From assembly GCF_040676675.1 (NCBI RefSeq), contig NZ_JBFAPK010000016.1, positions 62,001-126,000 of the forward strand: 64,000 nt of DNA. The letters run 5' to 3'. The DNA comes from JBFAPK01 sp040676675. Its GTDB lineage: Bacteria; Actinomycetota; Actinomycetes; Mycobacteriales; Micromonosporaceae. Positions 49,760-58,384 of this stretch are shown piece after piece (position 1 is the first letter of the stretch; each line of letters begins with the position of its first letter). The position numbers were made by a program, and so were the translations under genes. A model generated the notes under the pieces. It saw nothing but the letters and a program-made list of their open reading frames with translations, made no database searches and was not told the origin of the DNA.

Positions 49760-52186
49760 TCAGCCGGGGACCGGACGCGGCGTGCTGCTCCCGTCGTCCA
49801 CCAGGTACATCCGGGCCTCGTGCAGGTCGAAGTACATGCCGACCAGGGCGAGCTGGCCGGAGTGCAACCGCCGCCGCACGCTCGGGTAGGTCCGCAGGTT
49901 CTCCAGCTGCTGCACGACGTTGACCAGCGCCTGCCGCTCCACCGGCGGCAGCTCGGCGCCGCCGGGCTCGGCGCCGTCGAGTTCGCCGGCCCGCTCCCCG
50001 GCGGCCCGCACGCGCTCGTCGTCGGCCGGGACCACCGTCGGGACCCGGCCGACGGGAAGCGGGCGGGCGTGCCGGAGCCAGGAGGCGAGGTGGGTCTGGC
50101 TGCCCACGTCGTCGCCGAGCAGGGCGCGCATGGCGCCGCAGTCGGAGTGCCCGCAGACGGTGATGGTGGCGACGCCGAGCACGTCCGTGGCGTACTCGAT
50201 GGCGGCCCCGACGCTGTCGTCGCCGGGCGCGCCGTGGCGCGGCACGATGTTGCCGATGTTGCGCAGGCAGAAGAGGTCGCCGGGCCCGCTGGCGGTGACC
50301 AGGTTCGGCACCATGCGGGAGTCGGCGCAGGTGATGAAGAGCTCGCGCGGTCGCTGCCCGTCCCGGGCCAGCTCGACCAGGTACGGCCGCACGTGCGGGG
50401 CGACGCGCCGCTGGAACTCCCGCACGCCGACCAGCAGGCTCGCCGCGGCGCCGTCGGTGCCTCCGGAGCCGGCGGGCACCGGTTCGTGGCCGGTGCGGGT
50501 GGCCGGCTGCGCCCCGGGCGCGACCGCCTCCGGCTCTCGTTCGGTGCGTACGGCCGGGGTCGGGCCGGGCGGGTCGGTCGGGGTGGTGCCCTGCCACTGG
50601 GACCAGGGTGCGAACCAGCGGGGGAGCAGGTCGGGCAGGCTCTTGCGGACCCCGAGCCGGTCGCGGACCGCGCGGTCGAACCAGGTGTCGTGCACCTCCT
50701 CGACGCGGACCCGGCCGCCGCCGCGTTCGTACTCGTCGCGCCAGTCGCGCATCACCTCGAAGGCCGCGTGGTCGAGGAAGTCGAGGTGCAGTTCCAGCTG
50801 GACCCGCTGGCCGGGCGGCAGCCGGCGCAGCTGGTGGGTGAGGCGTCCGACGCCGAGGAAGAGCAGGGTGCCGGTGATCCGGACCAGCCACTCCTGCTCA
50901 CCGCGCGGCTCGACCTCGATCCGCCAGTGGGTGAGCCGGTACAGCGCCGACAGCAGGGTCACCGCCATGCCGATCAGCACGCCGGTGACCAGGTCGAGGA
51001 AGACGACGCCGGCCACGGTGATCGCGTACGCGGCGAACTCGCGGTGCCGCACGAAGGTACGGATGTGCGCGACGCTGACCAGCCGCAACCCGACGATCAC
51101 CAGTACGCCGGCGAGCGCCGCCATCGGGATGCGCTCCAGCACGCCGGCGAGGAGCAGCACGGCCAGCGCCAGCCAGACCCCGTGCAGGATGCCCGAGGCC
51201 CGGCTGCGGGCGCCGGCGGCGACGTTGGTGGAGCTGCGGACGATGACCCCGGTGACAGGCAGCCCGCCCAGCGCCCCGGACGCGGTGTTGGCGACGCCCT
51301 GCGCGATCAGTTCCCGGTCGAGCCGGGCCCGCGGGCCGTCGTGCAGCTTGTCCAGGGCCACGGCCGAGAGCAGCGACTCGACGCTGGCGACCAGCGCGAG
51401 CAGCAGGACGCCGGAGGCGAGGGCGCCGATCGACACGTCCGGCCAGTGCGGCGCGGCCAGTACGCTCAGCGGGTCGTCGGGCAGCGCGACCCGGGCCAGG
51501 TCGAGGTCCATCCCGGTGGCCATCCCGGTGGCCAGCGCCACGGCGACCAGCGGTCCGGGCAGGTACGGCACCCTGACCAGCCGGGACCAGCCGAGCAGCA
51601 CCGCGATGGTGACCACGCCGACCAGTACCGCCGCGTCGTGGTACCCGACGAGTTGGGCGGGTAGTTCCCGCAGGTTGGCCCAGGCCGAGTGCTGCGGGGC
51701 GCCACCGAGGACCACGTGCAGCTGGCTGAGGGCGATGACGATGCCGATTCCGGCCAGCATCCCGTGCACCACCGCCGGTGAGAGCACGAGGGCGGTACGG
51801 CCGACCCGGGTCAGCCCGAGCACGATCTGTACCAGGCCGGCGAGGGAGACCATCACGGTGGTGGCGGCCCAGCCGTGCCGGATCACCAGTTCGGCGACGA
51901 TGACGGTCAACCCGGCCGCCGGCCCGCTGATCTGCAGGGGCGCCCCGCCGAGCGAGCCGGCGACGATGCCGCCGATCACCGCCGCGATGATCCCGGCCAT
52001 CAGCGGCGCACCGGAGGCCGCGGCGATACCCAGCGAGAGCGGGATCGCGACGAGGAAGACGACGAACGAGGCGGGCAGGTCGTGCCGCAGGACGGTGCGC
52101 CAGCGGGGCGGGCGCGGGGCCGGCGGGCCGTTCCGCTGGGTGGGGATGTGCGCGGAGGGCATGCTCCGGGACTGCCTGGTTTCCAT
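49760..52186 (-). CDS. SulP-family anion transporter fused to beta-carbonic anhydrase
   Basis: 808 residues; ATG 52186 has GGAGGAGA upstream. Residues ~35-430 are a SulP transporter: LPASFVVFLVAIPLSLGIAA, LQISGPAAGLTVIVAELVIR, GLPVTGVIVRSSTNVAAGAR and about 12-14 helices. A STAS domain follows (~440-530, LLFLGVGRLTHQLRRLPPGQ and LDFLDHAAFEVMRDW). After a Pro-rich linker comes a beta-carbonic anhydrase with zinc ligands C620, H680 and C683 and the D622/R624 dyad (CADSRMVPN, CGHSDCGAM). Such fusions are thought to import bicarbonate and interconvert it with CO2 at the membrane. Transcribed alone, with a possible promoter at 52277-52306. Confidence 0.92.
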   Translation of the reverse strand: METRQSRSMPSAHIPTQRNGPPAPRPPRWRTVLRHDLPASFVVFLVAIPLSLGIAAASGAPLMAGIIAAVIGGIVAGSLGGAPLQISGPAAGLTVIVAELVIRHGWAATTVMVSLAGLVQIVLGLTRVGRTALVLSPAVVHGMLAGIGIVIALSQLHVVLGGAPQHSAWANLRELPAQLVGYHDAAVLVGVVTIAVLLGWSRLVRVPYLPGPLVAVALATGMATGMDLDLARVALPDDPLSVLAAPHWPDVSIGALASGVLLLALVASVESLLSAVALDKLHDGPRARLDRELIAQGVANTASGALGGLPVTGVIVRSSTNVAAGARSRASGILHGVWLALAVLLLAGVLERIPMAALAGVLVIVGLRLVSVAHIRTFVRHREFAAYAITVAGVVFLDLVTGVLIGMAVTLLSALYRLTHWRIEVEPRGEQEWLVRITGTLLFLGVGRLTHQLRRLPPGQRVQLELHLDFLDHAAFEVMRDWRDEYERGGGRVRVEEVHDTWFDRAVRDRLGVRKSLPDLLPRWFAPWSQWQGTTPTDPPGPTPAVRTEREPEAVAPGAQPATRTGHEPVPAGSGGTDGAAASLLVGVREFQRRVAPHVRPYLVELARDGQRPRELFITCADSRMVPNLVTASGPGDLFCLRNIGNIVPRHGAPGDDSVGAAIEYATDVLGVATITVCGHSDCGAMRALLGDDVGSQTHLASWLRHARPLPVGRVPTVVPADDERVRAAGERAGELDGAEPGGAELPPVERQALVNVVQQLENLRTYPSVRRRLHSGQLALVGMYFDLHEARMYLVDDGSSTPRPVPG

Positions 52187-52819
52187 GCTCTCCTCCGAAG
52201 TGGATTCGGCTCGGACGGGGATGTTCCAGAAAATCAGGCCTTAGGTGGCGTAAGGCGCGGATGCCGCTCGCCGGACACGTTACCCTGCGGGCATGATCCT
52301 TAACAATCTGTCACGACTGGTGAAATTCGGTCCGCGTGACCTGGATGATCGTCCAGAGCGATCCGTCTAGGTGCGAGAACCCGTGCTCCGGAATGGACGG
52401 GGATGATCCAATCTGGACAGGGGTGGCGGCTCTCGGCGGACAGCTCGTCCGCCCCGGGCCGGCCGTACGGGCCACCGGTTGCCTCGTCGGCGGGGCCTCC
52501 GTGTTCCGATCTTTCGACGCCGCTGGACGTTGCCCGCTATTGGTCGTGTAAGCTACGAGTGGCGCCTTGCGGGGCAACTGCGATTTGCAACTTGCATGAA
52601 TTGGGCCCGCCTCTGACTCGCTCGTATTTGGGCGATTTCATTTACTTTCGCGAATTCAATTGGAATCGTGGATGTCTTGACTCGCGCCTCAGTAGCGGCG
52701 CATCGTAGAGACCAGCGCCGATGCCGTGAGCCAGTCGTCACCCTCGGTCACCTTGCGGCGATCGGTGCAGGTCACGACGGCGTGACGCGGGTCATCGCGC
52801 GGGGGACGAGGAGGCGGCC
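52187..52819. other. 633-bp intergenic region with AT-rich segment
   Basis: No supported gene. The left part holds a possible promoter for the SulP gene. The right part (52530-52680) is markedly AT-richer (GATTTCATTTACTTTCGCG) and contains TTGCGGGGCAA (a 4-bp dyad), TTGCAACTTGCATG and, nearer the P450 gene, TTGACT (52677-52682) with a poor -10 (CATCGT, 52701-52706) 18 bases on. Short frames here have codon use unlike the neighbouring genes. Confidence 0.4.
52277..52306 (-). promoter_or_regulatory. possible sigma-70-type promoter of the SulP-carbonic anhydrase gene
   Basis: Reading the minus strand: -35 TTGTTA (52306-52301), 18-base spacer, -10 TAACGT (52282-52277), which fits the actinobacterial TAnnnT pattern. 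It is about 90 bases before the start codon. Spacing and hexamers are reasonable but not decisive. Confidence 0.35.
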
Positions 52820-54103
52820 ATGGAGCTTCGCCCATTTGCCGGCAGCTATCTGACCAACCCGGCCGTCGTTTGGCGGGAACTGCTGGAAAGCCCGGAAGGC
52901 GTCACGTACGCCGAGGACCTCGACATGTGGCTGATCTCCCGTCACGAGGATGTGCGCCGCGCCCTCGGCGACGCCGACACCTTTCAAAACGCATTGACGC
53001 TCGCCCCCGTATATCAGGTTTGTCCGGAAGCCATGTCGGTGATCGTGCAAATCGACGCGCCGCCGACGACCGCCGCGGCCGACGCGCCCGTGCACACCCG
53101 GACCCGCCGAGCCCTGCGGGCGACCTTCGCCAACACCGCCGTACGGGTCGAGGAGCAGTACGGCCACCTGGTCTGCCGGCGGGTGGACGAGCTGGTCGGG
53201 CGGCTCGCGCAGCGTCCGGGCGAGACCGTCGACCTGGTCCCCGAGTTCGCCGCCGAGCTGCCGCTGCTGGTCGTCATGGACATCCTCGGCGTGCCGGAGC
53301 GCGACGTGCCCCGGATCCGCCGCTGGGCCGACGGCCAGATCGCGCTGGTCTGGGGGCACCCGAGCCCCGCCGAGCAGGTGCGCCTCGCGCACGGTCTGCT
53401 GGACTTCTGGCGCTACTGCCGGCAACTCGTCGCCGACCGGGTCCAGGACCCGGCCGGGGGCGACGACTTCGTCCGCAAGGTGCTGCGGTACCGCGCCGGC
53501 GACGACGCCGTGCTCACCGAGGCCGAGGTGGCGAGCCTCGCCTTCAACCTGTTGGTCGCGGGGCACGAGACCACCGCCGGACTGCTCGCGCACGGGCTGG
53601 AGTACGCGCTGTCGGTGCCGGGCCGGTGGGCGCGCCTGGTCGACGACCCCGGCTACGTGCCGGCCTTCGTCGAGGAGACGCTGCGGTTCGGGCCGGCGAT
53701 CGACGGCTGGCTGCGGCTGACCGGCCGGCCCGTCACCATCGGCGGGGTCACCATCCCGGCGGGCGCCCGCTGCCTGCTGCTGATCGGCGCGGCCAACAGG
53801 GACCCGGCGGCCTTCGCCGACCCGGACCGCTTCGACCCGCACCGCGCCGACGTCCGGGACCAGCTCTCCTTCGGCTACGGCCCGCACTTCTGCATCGGCG
53901 CCGCGCTGGCCCGGCTCGAGGCGCAGATCGCGCTCACCCGGCTCGCCGCGACCCTGCCCGGTTTGCGCCTGGCGCCCGGCTACACCGCCGCCTACAAGCC
54001 CAACGCCGCCTTCCGGGCGCACCGGAGCCTCCCGGTGGTCGTCGCGGCCGCCGAGGGCTGGGCGCCGCCGCCGCCCGCGTCGTACGACCGCCGCGCCGCC
54101 TGA
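52820..54103 (+). CDS. cytochrome P450
   Basis: 427 residues; ATG 52820 follows GAGGAGG. Class I bacterial P450 motifs: HTRTRRALRATFAN (helix C), oxygen-binding I-helix LLVAGHETTAGLLAHGL, E-x-x-R in FVEETLRFGPAIDGWLRL, and the heme loop FGYGPHFCIGAALAR with ligand C358. The N-terminal part (VTYAEDLDMWLISRHEDVRR) is standard. An unusual run SVIVQIDAPPTTAAADAPVH precedes helix C. It requires ferredoxin partners, none of which are adjacent. P450 genes commonly sit with conservon sensor genes in actinobacteria (CvnE), and a CvnA/B pair lies 1.2 kb downstream. Confidence 0.92.
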   Translation: MELRPFAGSYLTNPAVVWRELLESPEGVTYAEDLDMWLISRHEDVRRALGDADTFQNALTLAPVYQVCPEAMSVIVQIDAPPTTAAADAPVHTRTRRALRATFANTAVRVEEQYGHLVCRRVDELVGRLAQRPGETVDLVPEFAAELPLLVVMDILGVPERDVPRIRRWADGQIALVWGHPSPAEQVRLAHGLLDFWRYCRQLVADRVQDPAGGDDFVRKVLRYRAGDDAVLTEAEVASLAFNLLVAGHETTAGLLAHGLEYALSVPGRWARLVDDPGYVPAFVEETLRFGPAIDGWLRLTGRPVTIGGVTIPAGARCLLLIGAANRDPAAFADPDRFDPHRADVRDQLSFGYGPHFCIGAALARLEAQIALTRLAATLPGLRLAPGYTAAYKPNAAFRAHRSLPVVVAAAEGWAPPPPASYDRRAA

Positions 54104-54547
54104 CCGTGCCGGCCGGGCGCGCCGGGACCCCGGCGTACGGCCGGTGGCCGGACCCGACCGGGACGGCCCGGATCCAGGGGCGGGACGGACCCCGGCCGGC
54201 TCAGCCGGTCGGCGCCGGTCCGTCCGACGTCCGGTCGAACCTCGGCGCGCCCCGCGCGTGTCCGCTTCGCCGATTCTCGGCCAGGATTGTTTGATCAGGA
54301 GGTACCACCGCTCGACGTAACCGGCGGGTCTGTGTGATTTGTGGGGTAGGTCCTGCGCGGATTCGCCGGGGGGTGGCGGGGTAGGTCAGATTGGCCGCAT
54401 TTTTCACCGACGGGCAACGATCGTCACTGCACACGTCTTCCCACCTGCCGACGGATGGGGTAAGAATTGGCCCCGGCGAATGCTCGGTGAACTAACCATT
54501 CTGATCTGGCCCTGGCTGGTCGAATCGCTGATGCGCGAGGTGAGCAA
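54104..54547. other. 444-bp gap between P450 and XRE regulator genes
   Basis: It begins with a hairpin (54120-54135). After that, base composition drops and repeated GGGGTAGGTC-like strings occur (54343-54352 and 54379-54387). AATTGGCCCC and GGTGAACTAACCATTCTG precede the regulator and may hold its promoter, but no clear hexamer pair was found. A 100-codon open frame starting at 54339 has poor codon bias and no homology cue, so no gene is called. Confidence 0.4.
54120..54135. terminator. hairpin after the P450 gene
   Basis: CGCCGGG-AC-CCCGGCG, a perfect 7-bp dyad 16 bases past the stop codon. Confidence 0.45.
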
Positions 54548-55069
54548 ATGGACGGTCCGCCCTCCTGCGCTGCCACGGACTCGATGGCTGCCCGGCAGTT
54601 CCGGCGGGAGCTACGCCGTTGGCGTACGCGCAACGGGTTGACCCAGCGCGCGCTCGCCGACCGGGTGCGGTTCAGCCGCGAGACGGTGGCGGCGGTCGAG
54701 TCGGGGCGCCGGTACGGCAGCCAGGAACTGGCCGTACGCTGCGACGAGGTGCTCGGTACCGGCGGGCTGCTCGCCGGGTTGTGGCCGCAGGTCGCGGCCG
54801 AGCAGCTCGCCGCCGACGGGCGCCGCGGGCCGCGTACCGGGGAGCCCGGCCAGCCGGTCGGGCCGGTACGGTCGGAGCCGCCCGGCGGCGCCGCGCCCGC
54901 GGTGGGCCGGTTCGAAGAGGACGATTCCGCCGCCGTCATCGCGGCAATCGACGAACTTCGCGAGTTGATTGATCGAATTCTCGGGGACCGGGTGCGGAAT
55001 GATCTCCGTCGGCCGTCGGCGGAGTCACCGGAGCGGCACCCGAGCGGTGTCCAGCGTCGACGTCACTGA
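54548..55069 (+). CDS. XRE-family helix-turn-helix regulator
   Basis: 173 residues; ATG 54548 has GAGGTGA six bases upstream. The HTH is at residues ~16-70: REL RRWRTRNGLTQRALADRV then FSRETVAAVESGRRYGSQEL and AVRCDEVLG, the usual five-helix Cro/CI fold in Streptomyces-type regulators. Instead of the DUF5753 partner domain it has a short disordered middle (PRTGEPGQPVGPVRSEPPGG) and an amphipathic helix SAAVIAAIDELRELIDRILG that may dimerise. It lies between the P450 and CvnA genes and could bind the iteron-like repeats about 110 bases downstream. Confidence 0.75.
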   Translation: MDGPPSCAATDSMAARQFRRELRRWRTRNGLTQRALADRVRFSRETVAAVESGRRYGSQELAVRCDEVLGTGGLLAGLWPQVAAEQLAADGRRGPRTGEPGQPVGPVRSEPPGGAAPAVGRFEEDDSAAVIAAIDELRELIDRILGDRVRNDLRRPSAESPERHPSGVQRRRH

Positions 55070-55174
55070 GGCGTCGGTCGATGAATTGTTACGTGATTAT
55101 GGCCGAACTCCGCGCTCGGCCCGTGTCCTCGTGGTGCGGGCGGCTGTCGTGATGATCGGCGAGCCGGCAAAGCC

Positions 55175-55210
55175 GGGTACAGGTTCGGGTACAGATGCGG
55201 GTACGAGCTT
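55175..55210. repeat. three 12-bp iteron-like repeats upstream of cvnA
   Basis: GGGTACAGGTTC, GGGTACAGATGC and GGGTACGAGCTT follow each other without gaps, giving a GGGTAC hexamer every 12 bp; GTACC in reverse orientation appears again at 55214-55218, next to GGTTAACC. They end about 110 bases before the cvnA start, a position suited to a regulator-binding array. Confidence 0.7.
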
Positions 55211-55319
55211 TTTGTACCACGGTTAACCCTGTTCCTCACCCGCCACGTCCGGCGCAATGGGATTTGCCACCTGCAAGGTGCACATCGACACATGTCGACG
55301 AAACGTGGGAGTGAGAGTC

Positions 55320-57926
55320 GTGGCCCCAGGCATCAGAGCCCATGCGGCCCGGCCCCACCCGGCACGCCAGCGCGGCTGGAAGATCGCCTCGCGCATGCGG
55401 CTCATCGTGACCGCACCGCTGGTGGCCGTGGTCGGGTTCGCGGGGCTGGCGCTCGCCGACAGCGCGCGGCAGGCGCAGCGGGCGAGCGACCTGGGCGTGC
55501 TGACCCAGCTCGCCACCGACGCCGGGAGCCTCGCCCACCAGCTGCAACGCGAGCGGGCCGCCGCGGCCGACCTGCTCACCTCGGCCGGACCCCGTCAGCA
55601 GGACGCCTTCGCGCGGCAGACCGAGGAGACCGACGCGGCCGTGGCGCGCTACCGCGGGCAGCGCGACATCGCCCCCGACGTCTCGACCGGTACCGCCGCC
55701 GTGCTCGACCGGATCGACCGAGCCCTGACCGACCTGTCCCCGTTACGGGCCCAGGTACGTACCGCGGCGCACGCCTCCGTCTCGGCGATGACCTTCAGCT
55801 ACCGCATCGTCATCGCCGACCTCATCGCCTACCGCGAGGCGACCGCGCAGGGCGTCACCTCGGCCGACGTCGCCGACGGCATCCGCGCGGCCGCGGCGCT
55901 CTCCAAGACCGCCGAGGCGGTCGGGCAGCAGCAGGTCGCGGTGCTGCGGGCGCTCGCCGCCGGGCAGCTCACCCCGGCGATGCAGCAGGACATCACCGCC
56001 TCCCGGGCCAGCCTCACCGAGTCGAGTCTGGCGTTCCTCGCCCTGGCCCGGCCGGTCTGGGCCGTCTGGTGGGAACAGGCCGGCAGCGGCGAGGAGGCGC
56101 TGGCCCTGCAACGGTTGCAGGACCAGGTGTCCCGGGCCCAGCCGGGCCGGCGGTTGCAGCTGAACGCGACCGAGTGGATCAACGCGACCCAGGCCTGGGC
56201 GACCCGGCTGCTCGACGTCCAGCAGCGGGTCGACGCCGAGGTGCTGGCCGGCGTGGACGGCGCGCGGGTCGACCAGCGCCGCCGGGCCATGTTCGAGGCC
56301 GGCGCGACCATCGCCGCGCTCGCGCTGACCGTGCTGGTGACCTGGGCGGTGGCCCGGCAGATCACCCGCCGGCTGCGCCGGCTGCGGGACGCGGCCAACG
56401 CCGTCGCGTTCAAGGAGCTGCCCGCGATGGTGGCCGAGCTGCGGCACGTGGACAGTTCCTCGATCGACCCGGAACGCCTCGCCGAGCAGAGCAGCTCCAG
56501 CCTGGAGACCTCCAGCGGCGACGAGATCGGCGAGGTCGGCCAGGCGTTCAACGCGGTGCACCGGGCGGCCGTACACACCGCCGCCGAGCAGGCCGTGATG
56601 CGGGCCAACACCGCCGACATCTTCATCCACCTCAGCCGGCGCGAGCAGCGGCTCGTGGACGCGGTACTGGCGCAGGTGGACCGGGTGGAGCGGGACGAGA
56701 CCGACCCGGAACGGCTGCAGCAGCTCTACACGCTGGACAGCCTCGCCACCCGGATGGGCCGGATCAACGCCAGCCTGCTCGTGCTCGGCGGCGTCGGCGT
56801 GGGCCGGGTCCGGCACGAGGACGTACCGCTGCAGAAGGTGCTCCAGGCGGCGCTCTCCCAGATCGAGCACTACCAGCGGGTCCGCCTCGGCGTCGTGGAC
56901 GGCGACGTGGCGGTGGTCTCGGACAGCGTGGACGAGGTGGTCCACCTGCTGGCCGAGCTGATGGACAACGCCACCATGTACTCCCCGCCGGAGACCGAGG
57001 CGTGGGTGACCGCGCGGGGCCTGGGCGACCGCGTGATCGTGCAGATCAGCGACGAGGGCGTGGGGCTCGCGCCACAGCGGCTCGCCCAGCTCAACGAGGT
57101 GCTGGCCCGGCCGCCCGCGATCGACGTGGCGGCGGTGCGCGCGATGGGCCTCGTCGTGGTCGGCCAGCTCGCCACCCGGCTCGGCGTCGAGGTCGAGCTG
57201 CGGCCGGGACCGAAGCTCGGCACCATCGCCGAGGTGGCGCTGCCGGCCAACCTGATCCGGCCGATCCCGCCCGACCCGCAGGTCCTCGCGCCCGGGCGGC
57301 TGACCCACCCGGCCCGGCCCGACACCCGCGCGCTGCCGGGGTACCCGGTCGTGGCGCCCCGCGACGGGCACCCCCAGCAGCCCCTCGGCTACCCGGTCGC
57401 GGCGCAGCCGGACGGCTACGCGGTCCGGGACGGGTACCCCGTGCCGGTACCCGTGGCCGGCGGCAACGGCGGCGACCCGCACCGCGGCGTCGCGCGCACC
57501 CCGGTCGCGCCGGTGTTCCGTCCGGCCAGCCCCGCGATACGGCCCGAGGACAACCCGACCGAGGAACTGGTCATCTACGAGCAGGTGAACAACTGGTTCC
57601 GGGCGGACCGCTCCGAGAGCGTGAGCGGCGAGTCCGACTGGCGCTCGCCCGCCGACGAGGGATGGCGCGCGGCCACCGAGGCGACGGCCCGGCCGGCGGT
57701 GGCCGAGACGACCAACTCCGGCCTGCCGATCCGGACACCGCAACGCAACCTCGTACCCGGCGCGATCACGACACCCGCGACCCAGCAGCCGCGCTCCGAG
57801 TACCGCGACCCCGGCCAGGTCTCCTCGGCCATGGCCGCGTACGCGCGTGGGGTGGCCGGCCGCCGCACCAACCCGAGCCTGGTCAACGCCTCGGCCAAAC
57901 CCGACGCCACAGGGAGTACTGCGTGA
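55320..57926 (+). CDS. cvnA: CvnA-like sensor histidine-kinase-type protein (conservon sensor)
   Basis: 868 residues; GTG 55320 chosen because GGGAG lies just upstream (GTG 55311 is possible). TM1 MRLIVTAPLVAVVGFAGLAL and TM2 GATIAALALTVLVTWAVARQ flank an extracytoplasmic NIT-type helical sensor. The HAMP-like part is followed by RANTADIFIHLSRREQRLVD and LYTLDSLATRMGRINASLLV. In relatives the latter reads LDHLATRM, so the conserved His is replaced here by S474. The ATPase domain keeps ELMDNATMYSPPETEAWV (N box) and SDEGVGLAP (D-x-G-x-G). The C-terminal ~220 residues are disordered, with GYPV repeats. Its stop overlaps cvnB by GTGA. Confidence 0.88.
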   Translation: MAPGIRAHAARPHPARQRGWKIASRMRLIVTAPLVAVVGFAGLALADSARQAQRASDLGVLTQLATDAGSLAHQLQRERAAAADLLTSAGPRQQDAFARQTEETDAAVARYRGQRDIAPDVSTGTAAVLDRIDRALTDLSPLRAQVRTAAHASVSAMTFSYRIVIADLIAYREATAQGVTSADVADGIRAAAALSKTAEAVGQQQVAVLRALAAGQLTPAMQQDITASRASLTESSLAFLALARPVWAVWWEQAGSGEEALALQRLQDQVSRAQPGRRLQLNATEWINATQAWATRLLDVQQRVDAEVLAGVDGARVDQRRRAMFEAGATIAALALTVLVTWAVARQITRRLRRLRDAANAVAFKELPAMVAELRHVDSSSIDPERLAEQSSSSLETSSGDEIGEVGQAFNAVHRAAVHTAAEQAVMRANTADIFIHLSRREQRLVDAVLAQVDRVERDETDPERLQQLYTLDSLATRMGRINASLLVLGGVGVGRVRHEDVPLQKVLQAALSQIEHYQRVRLGVVDGDVAVVSDSVDEVVHLLAELMDNATMYSPPETEAWVTARGLGDRVIVQISDEGVGLAPQRLAQLNEVLARPPAIDVAAVRAMGLVVVGQLATRLGVEVELRPGPKLGTIAEVALPANLIRPIPPDPQVLAPGRLTHPARPDTRALPGYPVVAPRDGHPQQPLGYPVAAQPDGYAVRDGYPVPVPVAGGNGGDPHRGVARTPVAPVFRPASPAIRPEDNPTEELVIYEQVNNWFRADRSESVSGESDWRSPADEGWRAATEATARPAVAETTNSGLPIRTPQRNLVPGAITTPATQQPRSEYRDPGQVSSAMAAYARGVAGRRTNPSLVNASAKPDATGSTA

Positions 57927-58327
57927 CGAACCAACGAGACCTCGGCTGGATGCTGGACAGCTTCGCCCAGCGGGCGCCCGACGTCAGCCACGCCATCGCG
58001 ATCTCCAGCGACGGCCTGATGGTGGCCGCCACCCGCAACCTGCCACCGGACCGGGCCGACCAGCTCGCCGCGACCGGCAGCGGCCTGGTCAGCCTGCTCC
58101 GGGGCGCGGCGGCCTTCTTCGACGCCGGCGCGGTGATCTCGAACGTCACCCAGCTCGAGGGCGGATTCATGTTCTCGATGGCGTTCAACGACGGGGCGTC
58201 CCTGCTGGTCCTCGCCACCCCCACCTGCGACGTCGGCAAGGTCTCGTACGAGATGACCGAGCTGGCGAACCGGATCGGAGACCTGCTCACCCCCGCGGCC
58301 CGCGCCGCGGTGGTACCGGGCCGCTGA
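57923..58327 (+). CDS. cvnB: CvnB roadblock/LC7 domain protein
   Basis: 134 residues from GTG 57923, with AGGGAG upstream. A single roadblock/LC7 domain: LGWMLDSFAQRAPDVSHAIA, ISSDGLMVAATRNLPPDRAD, LAATGSGLVSLLRGAAAFFD and GGFMFSMAFNDGASLLVLAT. In actinobacterial conservons CvnB works with CvnA, CvnC (DUF742) and the small GTPase CvnD in a membrane-associated G-protein-like complex. Neither CvnC nor CvnD follows here; an ABC importer gene begins 57 bases later. Confidence 0.9.
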   Translation: MTNQRDLGWMLDSFAQRAPDVSHAIAISSDGLMVAATRNLPPDRADQLAATGSGLVSLLRGAAAFFDAGAVISNVTQLEGGFMFSMAFNDGASLLVLATPTCDVGKVSYEMTELANRIGDLLTPAARAAVVPGR

Positions 58328-58384
58328 TCCGCCCACCGGCACGCGCGCCGGAGACCTCATCACCCCCTTCCCTGGAGAAAACCC

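Noticed and set aside
52311..52577. Small minus-strand frame (88 codons) in the SulP-P450 gap
   Set aside because: No Shine-Dalgarno, codon use unlike neighbours, no recognisable domain, and it overlaps other equally weak frames.
54339..54641. 100-codon plus-strand frame before the XRE regulator
   Set aside because: It overlaps the real regulator start, has poor codon bias and no homology cue.
55063..55293. 76-codon minus-strand frame opposite the iterons
   Set aside because: The Tyr-Pro repeats simply reflect the GGGTAC iterons read backwards; no ribosome-binding site.
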